From NCBI GenBank assembly GCA_028023455.1, contig JAQFVV010006313.1, forward strand, positions 3,203,147-3,267,146: a stretch of 64,000 bases of DNA, read 5' to 3'. A program made the position numbers and the translations under genes. The DNA is from Epiperipatus broadwayi (Eukaryota > Onychophora > Udeonychophora > Euonychophora > Peripatidae). Positions 1 through 13,975 of the stretch are shown in pieces. The stretch's first letter is position 1. Every line of letters begins with the position of its first letter. The notes beneath the pieces are model-generated. The model was not told the DNA's origin, did no database searches, and saw only the letters and a list, made by a program, of their open reading frames with translations.

Positions 1-754
1 ATAACTAGATTGATGAGATTATCATCATCATCATCATTATATAAGTTCATAAGTTTTACAGCGTTACAAAAGGAATTATAACTGCATGGTTGGTATACAT
101 AGATACATAAATTATAAAAGTACAGGTATAATTAGGCCTAAATCTGTTCATCTATTATAATTTGTATATAGCTTTTTTTTTCTCATGTGTCATAGCATCA
201 ACTGGGGAGTGAGTCTGCTAACCCGGGACAATTGCTTGTAAGGCGGCTGTCGCTGACCTCTCGACCACCAATGCTTAACATATAGCTTATTTTTGCATTG
301 AACTAACATATTTTAATTAATTTTATTTGCAGTGTTATTATATATAATTTTAAACACAAGGTCAGGTAGAGTTACCTCTATATTAATAATAGTCTATTAA
401 CATAATGGAGTGTTTATTTAACATATGTAGATGTTGTCGTTTGTATTAAATAAAATTTGTGGATAATTGGCATTACAATTTTTTTTTCAAATCATTTACA
501 TTCTTATGGGCAAAGTCCTGTGCTCAGTTATTAGCTATTATTGTTCAGGTGTTAGATGCTTTGTTGAGAGGCATGTAACTAGAGTTAAATTTTTAGCTGC
601 CTCATGGTTTAATCCTGTTGATTTTTGCAGATGTAAGCTGATATGTGGACTTAAAGGATGTATTGTATGTGTTTAGTTGGTTTGTTGTAGTATTGTCTTG
701 AGATGAGGTATATATAATAGATGGGGTTGGCTGTCATATCATCTACATGGTGAC

Positions 755-756
<2 letters not shown>
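1..756. other. AT-rich non-coding DNA, no gene recognised
   Basis: Short TCA/ATC runs lie near 21-38. Apart from the tRNA-like remnant at 203-270 nothing is recognisable, and the short open frames here have no family resemblance. Confidence 0.5.
203..270 (-). repeat. possible tRNA-derived SINE head (remnant)
   Basis: Read on the minus strand, the segment starts TGGTGGTCGAGAGGTCAGCG, which resembles a tRNA D-arm/A box. About 30 bases on it has CCCGGGTTAGCAGACTC, resembling a damaged B box. It is conspicuously GC-richer than its surroundings. A tRNA-derived short interspersed repeat is the best guess; no clean cloverleaf can be drawn. Confidence 0.3.

Positions 757-815
<59 letters not shown>
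757..815. repeat. (TA)n microsatellite
   Basis: Uninterrupted TA dinucleotide run of nearly 60 bases. The Tyr-Ile frame through it is an artefact. Confidence 0.95.
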
Positions 816-818
<3 letters not shown>

Positions 819-1199
819 ACATGCAAGACAATAGATTAAGTGGTGACCAAGTGTCAGCAAAAAATATCAGAAAAAATCATCTTTGGCATTTTTGACTGTC
901 AGCTTCAGAAACTTGTACAAACACGGCAATGCATTTATGAAACATGGCTATTAGGAGATAAGAATGGATTGAAAGCTAGGTTTTTGGCACTGCGTAAAGG
1001 CATGTGGTGGTTATCCTGTAGAGTGGTGTTGCCTTGTGTCAGCAGGAAAGAGCTTATTCATAGAGTTTAAGTAGTTAAAGAAAAGTTGTTTTAAATTTTT
1101 CAATTTTGTATAATGTTTTAAAATATCAATTTTTACCATCAGAGTATATGTGTTTAAGAGTTATTTTTGGGATTCAAACCTGGAAATTTTCTTTTTGGT
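816..1199. other. AT-rich DNA, nothing recognised
   Basis: Contains a 76-codon frame (840-1070) with no recognisable family and no supporting signals. Treated as non-coding. Confidence 0.4.
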
Positions 1200-1219
1200 C
1201 ATCATCATCATCAGCAGCA

Positions 1220-1311
<92 letters not shown>

Positions 1312-1426
1312 TGTAGTAGTAGTAGGAGGAGGAGGAGGAGGAGGAGGAAAAGAAAGAGTACTACTAGTACTACTACTATTACTACTATTATTATTATTAT
1401 TATGATGATGATGATAATGATGATGT
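1200..1426. repeat. compound trinucleotide microsatellite (ATC/ATT/AGT/AGG/ACT)
   Basis: Blocks of ATC, ATT, AGT, then AGG, then ACT/ATT, then ATG follow each other with single-base changes between units. The homopolymeric Ile/Ser/Arg or Leu/Val/Gly frames are artefacts. Confidence 0.95.
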
Positions 1427-1847
1427 TACAATGGGTAAATTTTATTGAGACTCAAAAAGAGTTATATATGTTATATTAGAAAACATGAGGATCCTAGATA
1501 CAAATTAATTCATGATATTACATATGTAATAAAGGTTTACAATCTTTATTTTGCTAGAAAATAAAATTTAATTTACATTATTTAAACTAAAAATAGTTAT
1601 GACATAACAATGTATTTATTTCAAATTAGGTTTACATAGAATTTTAAATGTGATACTGAGAAAAATCCATGGAAATGCATGATAGTATAATAGAAAACAT
1701 ATGGGGGAGGGGTTGAAATTGGTATTAGATTAATGTATGGTCCCATAAAAATTGGGTTCATTTGGAAAGAAAACTATATTTTTCATAGATAAGTCTTATT
1801 GCTCATTTGTTACATAAGTTCTATGTGAAAAAAAATGAAAAAGTATT
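1427..1847. other. AT-rich DNA, nothing recognised
   Basis: No open frame, RNA or repeat recognised. Confidence 0.4.
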
Positions 1848-2472
1848 AGCATGCATTGTGTCTTGAGAACACAGGAAAACACTGACTCAGCATAAACTGC
1901 ATCCTGGGTGAATCAAAAATACTAGTATGCATGAATTGCACCTTAGTTAAAACAGAAAAATACTATTCAGCATGAATTGCATCCTGGGAAAATAGAAAAA
2001 ATACTATTTCAACATGGATTGTATCTTGTAAACATGTAAAAATAGTAGTAAGCATAAACTCCAATCTGTGAAAATGGAAAAATACCATTTCTGCATAGAA
2101 AACATCAGTTAGCATGCATTGCATCCTGGAAAAATGGGAAATTTTCAGTTTGCATAAATTGCATCATGGGGGAAATGGAAAAATTCTGGTTTGCATGAAT
2201 TGCATCTTGAGAAAATGAAAAAATACCAGTTGACATAAATTGCATTTTGGGAAAATAAAAAAAAACACTAGTTCAGCATGGATTGCATTTACCAATCAGA
2301 ATGAATTGCATCTGGAGAAAATGGGAAAACACTAGTTAGCATGGTTTACATTATGGCAAAATGAAAAAATACCAACCAGCATAAACTGCATGTTGGGAAA
2401 ATAGAAAAACACTAGTTCAGCATGGATTGCAACCTGGGAAATTGAAAAAATGCCAGTTATCATGAGTTTCAT
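1848..2472. repeat. degenerate ~40-bp minisatellite, about 15 units
   Basis: The words CATGAATTGCATCCTGGG and GAAAATAGAAAAATACTAG alternate with a spacing of about 40 bp. Unit starts fall near 1851, 1892, 1929, 1970, 2013, 2053, 2114, 2153, 2195, 2234, 2277, 2300, 2340, 2380, 2420 and 2461. Units differ by substitutions and small indels, so the array is old. No coding frame survives. Confidence 0.85.
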
Positions 2473-2802
2473 GCTTTAATAGTGATGGTATTGATCAAAT
2501 TTTGGGGTTGAAGCTTGAAAACTTGCAATTGTTATACAAAAAAAAGTAAGATTTGCTGCAGGACTACAATCATATAATTTTTAAAATAAAGTTGTCATCT
2601 TTATTTTATTTCTCATATTGATCAAAAATAAATGTAATTAAATGTTTCTATGTGCACACATAGAAATTCAAAAAAAAGTGTGTTATGTATTCAAGTTATA
2701 GACTATCTTTGATAAAGTGTAAAATTTACCTTTAATAAAGATAGTATTGAACAAACTTTTAGGATTTGAAACAGTATCTCTTCGAGTGAACATAGTGACA
2801 GG
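2473..2802. other. AT-rich DNA, nothing recognised
   Basis: No recognisable gene or repeat. Confidence 0.4.
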
Positions 2803-3096
<294 letters not shown>

Positions 3097-3794
3097 GTTA
3101 TTGTTGTTGCCTCTGTTATTATTAATATCAAAATAAATTAGAGCTCCTTTATTTACATGTAGAAAATATTACTTTCATAAATTTAATTATATCTAGAACA
3201 TATAAATGTTTTTAATTCAAATGTTTTTTTTTAATTTATTGGTATCATATATTGTTTATAAGTAAATAATTTTTGCTAATAGAGATTTTACTTAAAATAA
3301 AAAAATAAATAATGTTTATATAATACTTAATTTCTGGAACTTTGATTATTTGAAAAAATAACGATATATCCTGATTTCACAGTCCAGCAACTATGATATT
3401 CCCAATTGCTAATGAAGATAAAAATGTATTGCAATCATAGTTTTGGGCATGATTTCATAATCACATAAATACTAATCTCACCAGTCAATATTAAAGTGGA
3501 ACTTTTAATCTGTAACTAATAATAATTCAAATATTTAATTCTCAACCAGTAATAATATATCAATCCGAATTTGTTTATGAATGATTACTTGAAAAAAAAA
3601 AACCTTTAACAAACCATTATGGATTTTTTAATGTAAAAACATCCAAGATTATTCAACTCAAATCACTTGGAAAAGATCTGATTAGAATGACCTTCCTGTA
3701 AATTATTGATTAACAAGCAATTTAATATTTTGAAAATAAAATTATCCTTAAAAATGAAACAAAAAACCACTCTGATATTTATATATTGGAGTAA
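3097..3794. other. AT-rich DNA, nothing recognised
   Basis: No gene or repeat recognised. Confidence 0.4.
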
Positions 3795-4081
3795 GTCCAT
3801 CATCTAATATAAAATATTGAATGTCTTTAGAAAAAAATAACTTTATTTAAATTTTCAAAGTACATTCAACTGTTATTTAGCACACATGTTATTATATGCA
3901 CAACGTTTTAAGATATATTATTCTATCTTCTTCAGGTGTTTCTGGCCTGGTCAGTGACAGAACTAGCATGGAAATCAAAACTGGTTTCTTAGATTTTTGA
4001 AAATTAAATTTTAAATCAAGATTGTTCACTTCTCTTCTTCAGGGGTTGCTGACCTCTCTAGTCAGAGTACTGTCACTGGTT
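3795..4081 (-). repeat. SINE-like dispersed repeat, copy 1
   Basis: The left part (CATCATCTAATATAAAATAT, then a T/A-rich stretch and TCTTCTTCAGGTGT) recurs at 9,566 and 13,573. The right part (TGGTCAGTGACAG..., GATTTTTGAA..., ...GTACTGTCACTGGT) matches the tRNA-like half of the 13.6-kb copy and its inverted partner. Orientation follows the tRNA-like head of the third copy. Confidence 0.55.
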
Positions 4082-7000
4082 AGAAGTAAAAAGAAAACTA
4101 CATCTAGAAATGTTGTGTCAGATAATCACCTGTGTGCTATTACTAACATATGAATATTCAATGAAGTTAATTTTTTCTAAAGATCTTCAATACATTATAT
4201 TTAATAACTGAAATAGACCAATATATAAATACAAAATCATTCCGATATTTTTAGAAATCATCTGTTACTACTATAGTTAAAGTATTTTATTATTTAATAT
4301 TTATGTTTTAAATATTATCATTTTTATGGTATACTTATTCTGCTAGTATGTTAAGACAGATCTTGTTTTCCTTTCTTTGTTTGATTTATGTTTTTATTAT
4401 AAATATATGTTTATATACATGAAATATTTAATTTTATTTATTATTATTTACAAATATTTCTTGAATTTTTGTAGAAGTTTTTAATTTTTATTTTATATAA
4501 TGTAATATAGGGTTTATGAGCACAGACTTATATAATAATATATTTATGTAATGAGATAATTTAATCCATGCTGTGGGGAGAATTAATAAATAATGTTTTT
4601 TTTTTTTTTTATGTAAAGTTTATAGTATGCAGAATTATTGTATTAAATCTCAATGTCTTTGCACAATCATTCATTTTATCAACGAAGTTCGAGTTTTTGT
4701 TCATTTTAATGTTAAAGTCATTTTTGATATTTAAAGATTGTTAGTGTAATTGAGACTATGGAAATTCTACAAAAATTATTGTTTGTTATATTAATACTCT
4801 TGTGATTGCCAGATTAATCTAGATGAATTTATCTGAATAACAAAATACTATGAAAAATATGTTTTTAAAAGTTTTGTGTTGGTTTGTATAAATAATTTTT
4901 TTTATAAATCATTTCATCTATTGTTTGATTTATAAACATATACCGATCGTATATATGTATTAATAAGTGAATATAAAACTATTAACTTTAAATCAAAATA
5001 TTTTTATGCGTTAATAAAACGATCTTTGTTTTTGTTTAAAAAAAAGAAAATATTTTTCTTCTTTTGATTGGGATTAATATTATCTTAACGGCATTGAAAC
5101 ATATATATTGGAAACTCTCAATTACTATTTTTATTATATATGTGTGTGCATATATATATATAATAGTGACAATGATTGTATATGCTGTATTAAATGGTCA
5201 TGTTATAGAAATAAATAGCCAAACAGTGCTCAAAAATGTTTCCTACACATCTCTTATTACATTACATACACTTATATAAATTATTTCTAAAACAAAGCAT
5301 GTTTGATTCAATACATATAATTATTTTGAAATTGAATGTTATTTATTCAGCTGATTTGTAGATGATTTAATTTTTCGCATCCATTTTTTGAATCACTTAA
5401 ACAACAATCATGTCAAATATTCAGTGTTCTGATAATCAGATTGAAAATCCATTTGATTATTACATTACTAAAATTTATTGTTTTTTTTTTTATATAATCA
5501 GCAATTTTATATACAGTCGAGTAGATTAATTCTATCACAAATATACTATGTGAGTTTATGATGCTTTAACTCACCCTTGAAGTTAGTAATATTTCTTGTT
5601 TTAATAATTATCATTACTACTAGAAGATTTATCTTATTTTATTTACTGCCATTGAGATGCTTTCCAAGTTTAAAAACAAAAATGATATTGTTCCTATCTG
5701 TATGTTGTGTTAGTATTAATGGAAAGTTATGTTTATCTAATTGAAAGAATAGGTGATTAGTTTTTTTTTAAAATATATATTTTTAAAGAATAAAATGTTG
5801 GTATATTTAGATTTTAGTGATTATATGACAAGTCAGTTTTACTTTTTTTTTTTCAAAATAGGATTAAATTTTATTGGTACAAAATGTTTTACAAGGTAAG
5901 CATTGCTTTACATAATATAATATGAAGATTTAAGATAATACACTGTATTTTTGTTCATAGTGTTTCCAAAAATTGATCAACCTGTGACAACTCAAAGCAT
6001 TAGTCTATGAGATGATTAATTATTAAACATAAACCTAGGTTATGATTAGGAAATATTTGTACAGTCTAGAGTTCAAATATGAATGGCGTTTTATGAGTAT
6101 AATATTGAAAAATCCAAATTGCAGCAGATAAGTTGAGGAATAGGAAAACACTTGACATAATATAAAATACGGACTAAGTCAATCTACTGTTTAGTTCTCC
6201 AGAATGACCTTGATTATTCTCAGAAGAGTGCAATTCAGTATACTTTAAAAGACTTATGGAAAACTAGGAAAAAACCTAAACTTTGAAATGTCTCTTTTGA
6301 AAAGCAATCTAATCCATCATGGAGAGCCACATGAACTGCAAAAAGTCAATCCTATCAGTAATCTCATTGAAAATAATGGTAATAAATAAGGCAAATCACT
6401 TGTAATTAAAACCATTAGGCCAAACTGCAGCTAACTTTGCAATAACACATGGATAAATTCATTTATAAGAATAATGCTAAAAAACCACTAAAGAAATAAC
6501 ATTATTTCTCCTTTTCTATGAATGAGAAAATCAACATCGGAATTGATCCCCAAAGCACCTTTATCCTAGCTGCCATATTCAACAGAACTGGGATTTAGGA
6601 TTCCATGGCCCCTCCCAACCACCAGACCCTCTCATCTACTCTGCAGAATGGATGAAATAAAGAATTTTCATTAAAAGGCAAAATCACCGGAGTAATCTTT
6701 TGAAATTTCAATGGCTGATGTATAATTTGCACAGTGCTTTTATAAATGTTGAAATTATTTTTACTTGTGATAACGTGTTGGCATAACTTATATATAAAAA
6801 GAGAGTTAAGAAACTCCTCTTTTAAATAGGAATGGTTTTAGAGAAATTTAATTCACTAAACTAAGAAAAAAGTACTAAGTAATGCATTATTCTTAGTATA
6901 TCTTAAAATTTTGTCAAGATGTATAAAACATAAATTATTGCAGAATCTGAAAGTTTGAAAGAGTTCTCAATAACAAATTTTACTTCATTGCAATTAATTG

Positions 7001-8081
7001 TAAAGTTGCATAACTAGAACTTTTGAAGGCAATCATTATTTATTTTCCTAATAATCAGTAAAATATCATTACCATCTTAATTCAAAGTATGTCAATAAGA
7101 AATTTATTCTGTACTCAAATTTAATGCTAATAGTTTTTTTTTTCTTAATTAATTATGTTTCTTGACTTAGAGTTGTAATAAGTTGTTTATTTATATGGTG
7201 GACCCTTTTTTTGTTTTTAATTTATTATGTGGAATTATAGTAACCAATGCAGAATATATTAGACAAAACATTGCATAAGTCTACAAAATAGAAGACCTTA
7301 TATATAATTTGTGTATTTTATATAAAATTAATAGATAAAAAATCATTTGCAGTAGCTACCAAAACATAGTGATAAAATAAAGAAATTTGTGATATTTATA
7401 GTACAAATATTTTTGTCAATAGGCTTTTACTTTGAGGAATGTTTATACCATGTTTTTATCCACATTTTGTTTTATAAATGTTTCATTAATCTTAACTTCT
7501 AGATATGCACTCTGAAATATTAAGTCTAGATTTGCTCTGAAATAAATATCATAATGTTTAAAACTGAAGAAATGTAAGCAACAATACACATAGAGTTTTA
7601 TGACTTATTACTTTTTAATTTGCAAGATGTGGCTATAAAGTTTATTTAAAGCAGATTGTTCTGTGTTAAATCACAACTTAATTTAATTCATAAAAAAAAA
7701 CTGGAAAGTCGATGTAAAAGAAATCTACTAATATTATTTGCTTACTATGACTGGCAGGTCAGACTCAATTTATATTTAATGCTTTTATATAGCTAATCTG
7801 AAATATGACTTTGCTTATAACAATTTGAAATACAAAATGCCATCACAAATGGCATATTTAATACTGAAGAAACTGACAAACAATATCTGTACATCATTAT
7901 TTTTTTTATAAATTTAAATTAATTTTAAAACATAAGCCCTTTTATAAAATTTAAAATTACTGCACAGAATCTCCTAAATAACAAAAATACAAAGTACAAA
8001 AACAATTATTGTGGTTTTCTTAGCAATTCCATATTATTTGAAATCGAAGCATAATTGAAATACTTGGAGTTTAAATGAAAT
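4082..8081. other. AT-rich non-coding DNA
   Basis: Four kilobases with no supportable gene, RNA or repeat. The 71-codon frame at 5,064-5,279 has no family resemblance. The stretch 6,100-6,720 is slightly less AT-rich but gives no recognisable protein on either strand. Confidence 0.4.
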
Positions 8082-8352
8082 TATAGGGGATTTAAACACA
8101 GACACTCAAACTCCCTTCAGCTATTTACTCTATTTCATACAACCGATATACATGATCATCTCCAATATATATGCTAAACCAGCACACATATGGAAGATGA
8201 TGATCTGGACCAACTGATGAGTTTTGGTTCAGCACAAATTATGTATATTGGAGAATCATTTTTACACATGTGTACGGTCATGCATATTGGTTTTATGAGA
8301 TAGAGTGGATAGCTAAATGGAGCTTGACAGTCTGTGTTCAAATTCCCTATAA
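8082..8352. repeat. ~270-bp imperfect hairpin (MITE-like)
   Basis: The left end (TATAGGGGATTTAAACACAG, then CAGCTATTTACTCTATTTCAT) pairs with the right end, which read in reverse complement begins TATAGGGAATTTGAACACAG. Matching continues inward to the ...CTCCAATATA boxes. The fold-back form without a transposase suggests a non-autonomous repeat. A CTGATGAG box near the centre lacks a downstream GAAA at ribozyme spacing. Confidence 0.7.
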
Positions 8353-8991
8353 TTACAATTCTATGTTAATAATTTTTATAATATAATTAAATTAAATTTG
8401 AAACATTTTTTCCTTGCATAAATTTTAAAAATCAATTTTTTGAAGCTAAATAAAAAGAAAGACATCTATTTATATGTTACAACAATTTAAAATACTGCAC
8501 AGGAATCTCTAGAAAATAATGATATAGAAGGAAAAAGAGATTGGATAAGTTATTGAAAATGTTATTCAGAATACATTTTTTTATCAGTTCCACATTGCTA
8601 AATTTGAAACATTTTTTCCTCTCATACATATTAAATAAAGATAGTTAAAACACATATATTTGCTAACCTTCTACAATTAACAGGACTGCAAGTAGACTTT
8701 TAATATTAATTTGTCATTAACACTTTGTGTAATATATAGTATATTTTTAATTCATTGGGTAATTTATTGTATTTATGTATTATTCTACCTTTACTAATTT
8801 TGAAATTTTTTGATAGTGTTTTTTACTCTGAGCATAAATTAAATTATCATTTTTCACATTATTTTTGTTAAATTGTCTAAGATTATTTATTAAATTAATA
8901 CGTTTGCGAATAAGAATTGAAGTATATGAGATCCATCATTTCTATAACATTTGTAAGAATTTGATAGAAATTTATTCAAATATGGTTCATA
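8353..8991. other. AT-rich DNA, nothing recognised
   Basis: No recognisable gene or repeat. Confidence 0.4.
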
Positions 8992-9068
8992 TATCATCAT
9001 CATCAACCATTATCAGTCCACTGCAGGATGAAGGTCTCTCCAAGTTCAGCCCATTTTCTCCAATCTTT
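8992..9068 (-). mobile_element. 3' terminus of a non-LTR retrotransposon (RTE-like)
   Basis: Read on the minus strand, the segment encodes TWRDLHPAVD followed by an ATG/TGA-type tail. The same ending, in the form TWRDFYPTVDQ, closes the LINE fragment in the big palindrome (near 62,090). The very C-terminal codons joined to a short (TGA)n-type tail are typical of RTE-like elements, so this is a severely 5'-truncated insertion. Confidence 0.6.
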
Positions 9069-9293
9069 ATATATATTTACTTAATTATATCTTAATATTG
9101 AATGCTATAATATAACGTTTAGAATGATTATACTTTTTTAAGCAATTACTTCTTATTATATTCTAAACAAGATATTGAACATTTTTATATGAAAAAATAA
9201 TTTAAATGTTTTTATTTATTTATTGAAAAACTGTTCTTTCAAATAATTATTTTAAAAAATTTTAAATAAACATTTAAAAAATGATTATTAGTA
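9069..9293. other. AT-rich DNA, nothing recognised
   Basis: AT-rich flank before the AAT microsatellite. Confidence 0.3.
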
Positions 9294-9428
<135 letters not shown>

Positions 9429-9565
9429 CCAATTACATTTATTATATTTGTAAATAAACAGCTTAAAATGATCCCAAAAATTTATAGAATTGGTTCTTAT
9501 CAGTTCAACAATAACATTAATATACATTAGTGTTTGCCTGAAGGTTTGTAATAATGACATTGTAG

Positions 9566-9740
9566 TTGTAATTATATCATCTAACATAAAATATTGAATG
9601 TTTTTAGAAATTTTTTACAACTTTTAAAAAAAAATTTCAAATACTAGTAAGTAATAGTAATAACATACAGGTTAGTATATACACAGTGTTTCAAGTGGTA
9701 TTATTTTCATCTCTTCTTAAGGTGTTATTGAATATACAAA
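9566..9740 (-). repeat. SINE-like dispersed repeat, copy 2 (truncated)
   Basis: Shares ATCATCTAACATAAAATATT...AATG.TTTTAGAAA and the ATTATTTTCATCTCTTCTTAAGGTG box with the copies at 3,795 and 13,573. The tRNA-like half is missing. Confidence 0.55.
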
Positions 9741-10084
9741 TTTGTTTTAATAAAACGCCATAGCATGAACTATAAATAGATAAAGAAATAACGCATTTAA
9801 TTGATAGATTATTCTATTATAATTTTTTTCCTAATAATTTTGAAAAATTGACATTAAACAGATGAGTTTAAAATTAAATAAATCTGACTTTTGCACTTTC
9901 TTCTGAAAACAAGGGAAAATAGAAGTTCCTAACGCTAAATTAAATATATAAGTTAGAAGAAGAAGTAAAAGGTTAATACAATATTTATAAATGATTATAG
10001 ATATATTATCATGTGCATTTCTTTTTTTCAAAAATCTAGATGTATTTATAATCACATGTAGACTTATACTAATTACATTTATTA

Positions 10085-10250
10085 AAATAATAGCAACTCT
10101 CTCCATACAATAGTCCCACCCACTAGTGCAAGTCAGATTAATCAATAGATTCTAGAGGTTTTTGCATCAAAATCCCTATCTAGTGTCTACTTATCCAATA
10201 TCCTCAAACTAGAGTCTAATTTATGACCTTTATCAGTGAGAAGAGTTGAT
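10085..10250 (-). repeat. decayed hammerhead-bearing repeat
   Basis: On the minus strand it matches the repeat unit seen at 14.1, 37.5, 47.6, 53.6 and 63.8 kb: GGATATTGGAT.AGTAG.CACTAGAT.GGGATTTT and the distal TAATC.AT box. The ribozyme core is mutated: CTGATAA for CTGATGA and GACT for GAAA. Cleavage is not expected. Confidence 0.65.
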
Positions 10251-10339
10251 CATGATTAATGTTTATACATTTTGATATAGAGATATTAACATACTTATAA
10301 ATACTATTGTGTTTTTATTTCAATTTCACAGCTTTATAG

Positions 10340-10640
10340 TTATTAAAAAGATTAAAGATAGCTGGTGGAAAATTGCATTATATCCAAAAATCTAGATGAA
10401 GTGTTTTCAGATCCAAGATTCTTTACTGTTAAAAGGCACAAGCTAGAAACTAGGAATATTGGATGAGTAGGCACTAAATAAGGATTTTCAAAGAACAAAC
10501 ATTTTCTAGGATTCATTGAATATTATGACTTGCCCTAGTAGTATTACTATATGAAGAGAGATGGTACTGCTTTAACACTGTGTAAGCTTGAGAAATGGTG
10601 GTCATGTGATTTTTGAATATCAGGCTTATAATAAATTCAT
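10340..10640 (+). repeat. decayed hammerhead-bearing repeat, opposite orientation
   Basis: Contains CAGATCCAAG...AGCTAGAAACTAG...ATATTGGATGAGTAGGCACT. The CTGANGA box reads CTGTTAA, and the bases just after stem III are deleted. Together with the minus-strand unit at 10,085-10,250 it forms a head-to-head pair, the same architecture as the better preserved loci. Confidence 0.65.
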
Positions 10641-12773
<2,133 letters not shown>

Positions 12774-12876
12774 CTTGTTGCTGTTTTTATTATTATAACA
12801 GTCATTAAGAAATCACAGCTCTATACATCTCTCTATAGTTTTAAAGCACTTTAGGAATACTCTCCTTTCTAAATAC

Positions 12877-12973
12877 AAGATAAAGTCTTTTGAAAAGATA
12901 AGATAAATCCATATATGCTTAGGTAAAAAGTTAAGATGGATTCATCTTATCTTTTCAAGTCTTTATTTTATCT
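12877..12973. repeat. short inverted repeat / hairpin
   Basis: AAGATAAAGTCTTTTGAAAA at the left pairs with the right arm ending GACTT...AAGATAAA, giving arms of about 40 bp and a ~20-base loop. Probably a small fold-back element. Confidence 0.55.
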
Positions 12974-13572
12974 TTAGAAAGAGAAATATTTCTAGTGTTT
13001 AAATCCATATAGCATATGTGTAGAGGGGATGATTCCCTAATGACTATACAAATGCTAAATATAATAAATAACTTGTTATATTATTAATATATGATATTAA
13101 AGTTATTGCAGTTTGATACTCAAACCTGTTAAAAGTGTAATAAGCAACCAGAGTTCATTTTTTATTAATAACTTATAAGAATTTTAAACAGAACACCATA
13201 TCATATCAGTAAATAATTGAATGTAAATTCATTGGTCATAATTTTGTTAAGACAAATCAACAAATGTGTAAACTAGTAAACTAAAATAATCTTATTTAAA
13301 AACTAATTTAATACATTTTATTTCAAATTTGTAAATGACTTACTTTTCATAATGAAATTTGAAACTAATCTATCTTTTTAAATGATCTTTAAAACTTACT
13401 ATTATTGTCTTTATTTAAACAATTGGTTAATTTTATATTATTTCTTTAAACACATGATTTTTTTAAAAGCTGGATATGATAAATTTAATTTAAAAACAAA
13501 ATTATCTCTACTATTGCTATATTAATATATTGAATGGGTGCTTTGAACTATAGACTGCTTATTTGTATTATA

Positions 13573-13975
13573 TGTTGGATTATTTCCATCATCTATTATG
13601 AGTATTACATGTCTTTAAAAATGTGACTTTATTTAAATATTTCAAATACATTCATCTGTTGTTAATAAAACACAATGTTTTGAGGGGTATTATTTTCCAT
13701 TCTTCTTCATGTGTGCTGGTCTGAAGTACTAACATGGGAATGAAATATGAACCTTTAGATTTTTGAATATTGAATTTTAAAGTAACACTCTAACCAACTG
13801 AGCTATCCTGCCAAAGCAAAAGTCAGTAGAAATTTCATATACTTATCTATGAGGTTCCAGAATTACCTTAAAACTCAATATCCAAGAATCTAGGGGTCCA
13901 TGTTTGATTCCCATGATAGTACTGTCACTGGTCAGGCCAACAACAGTTGAAGAAGAGGGAGGAATAATACTTATT
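13573..13975 (-). repeat. SINE-like dispersed repeat, copy 3, with folded-back second half
   Basis: Carries the CATCATCTATTATGAGTATT...ATGTCTTTAAAAATG box and TTCTTCATGTGTGCTGGTC shared with the copies at 3.8 and 9.6 kb. It then has a tRNA-like head (13,735-13,812, minus). From about 13,850 an inverted copy of the distal half follows, ending with GTCAGGCCAACAACAGTTGA. The element is therefore a partial palindrome of two SINE halves. Confidence 0.65.
13735..13812 (-). other. tRNA-like promoter head of SINE
   Basis: The minus strand begins GGCAGGATAGCTCAGTTGGT, with a perfect RNA polymerase III A box (TAGCTCAGTTGG). About 40 bases on it has GGTTCATATTTCATTCCC, a B box disrupted by extra bases. 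The acceptor and anticodon stems do not close, so it is a tRNA-derived SINE head and not a functional tRNA gene. Confidence 0.65.

Noticed and set aside
1106-1479. Open frames rich in Leu/Val/Gly or Ile/Ser/Arg
   Set aside because: They are translations of the compound trinucleotide repeat.
8205-8235. CTGATGAG box near the centre of the 8.1-kb hairpin as a hammerhead
   Set aside because: No GAAA at the required distance and no stem II can be formed; the box is part of an ordinary small hairpin.
13735-13812. Functional tRNA gene
   Set aside because: The A box is perfect but the B box is interrupted and the acceptor stem does not close; part of a SINE.
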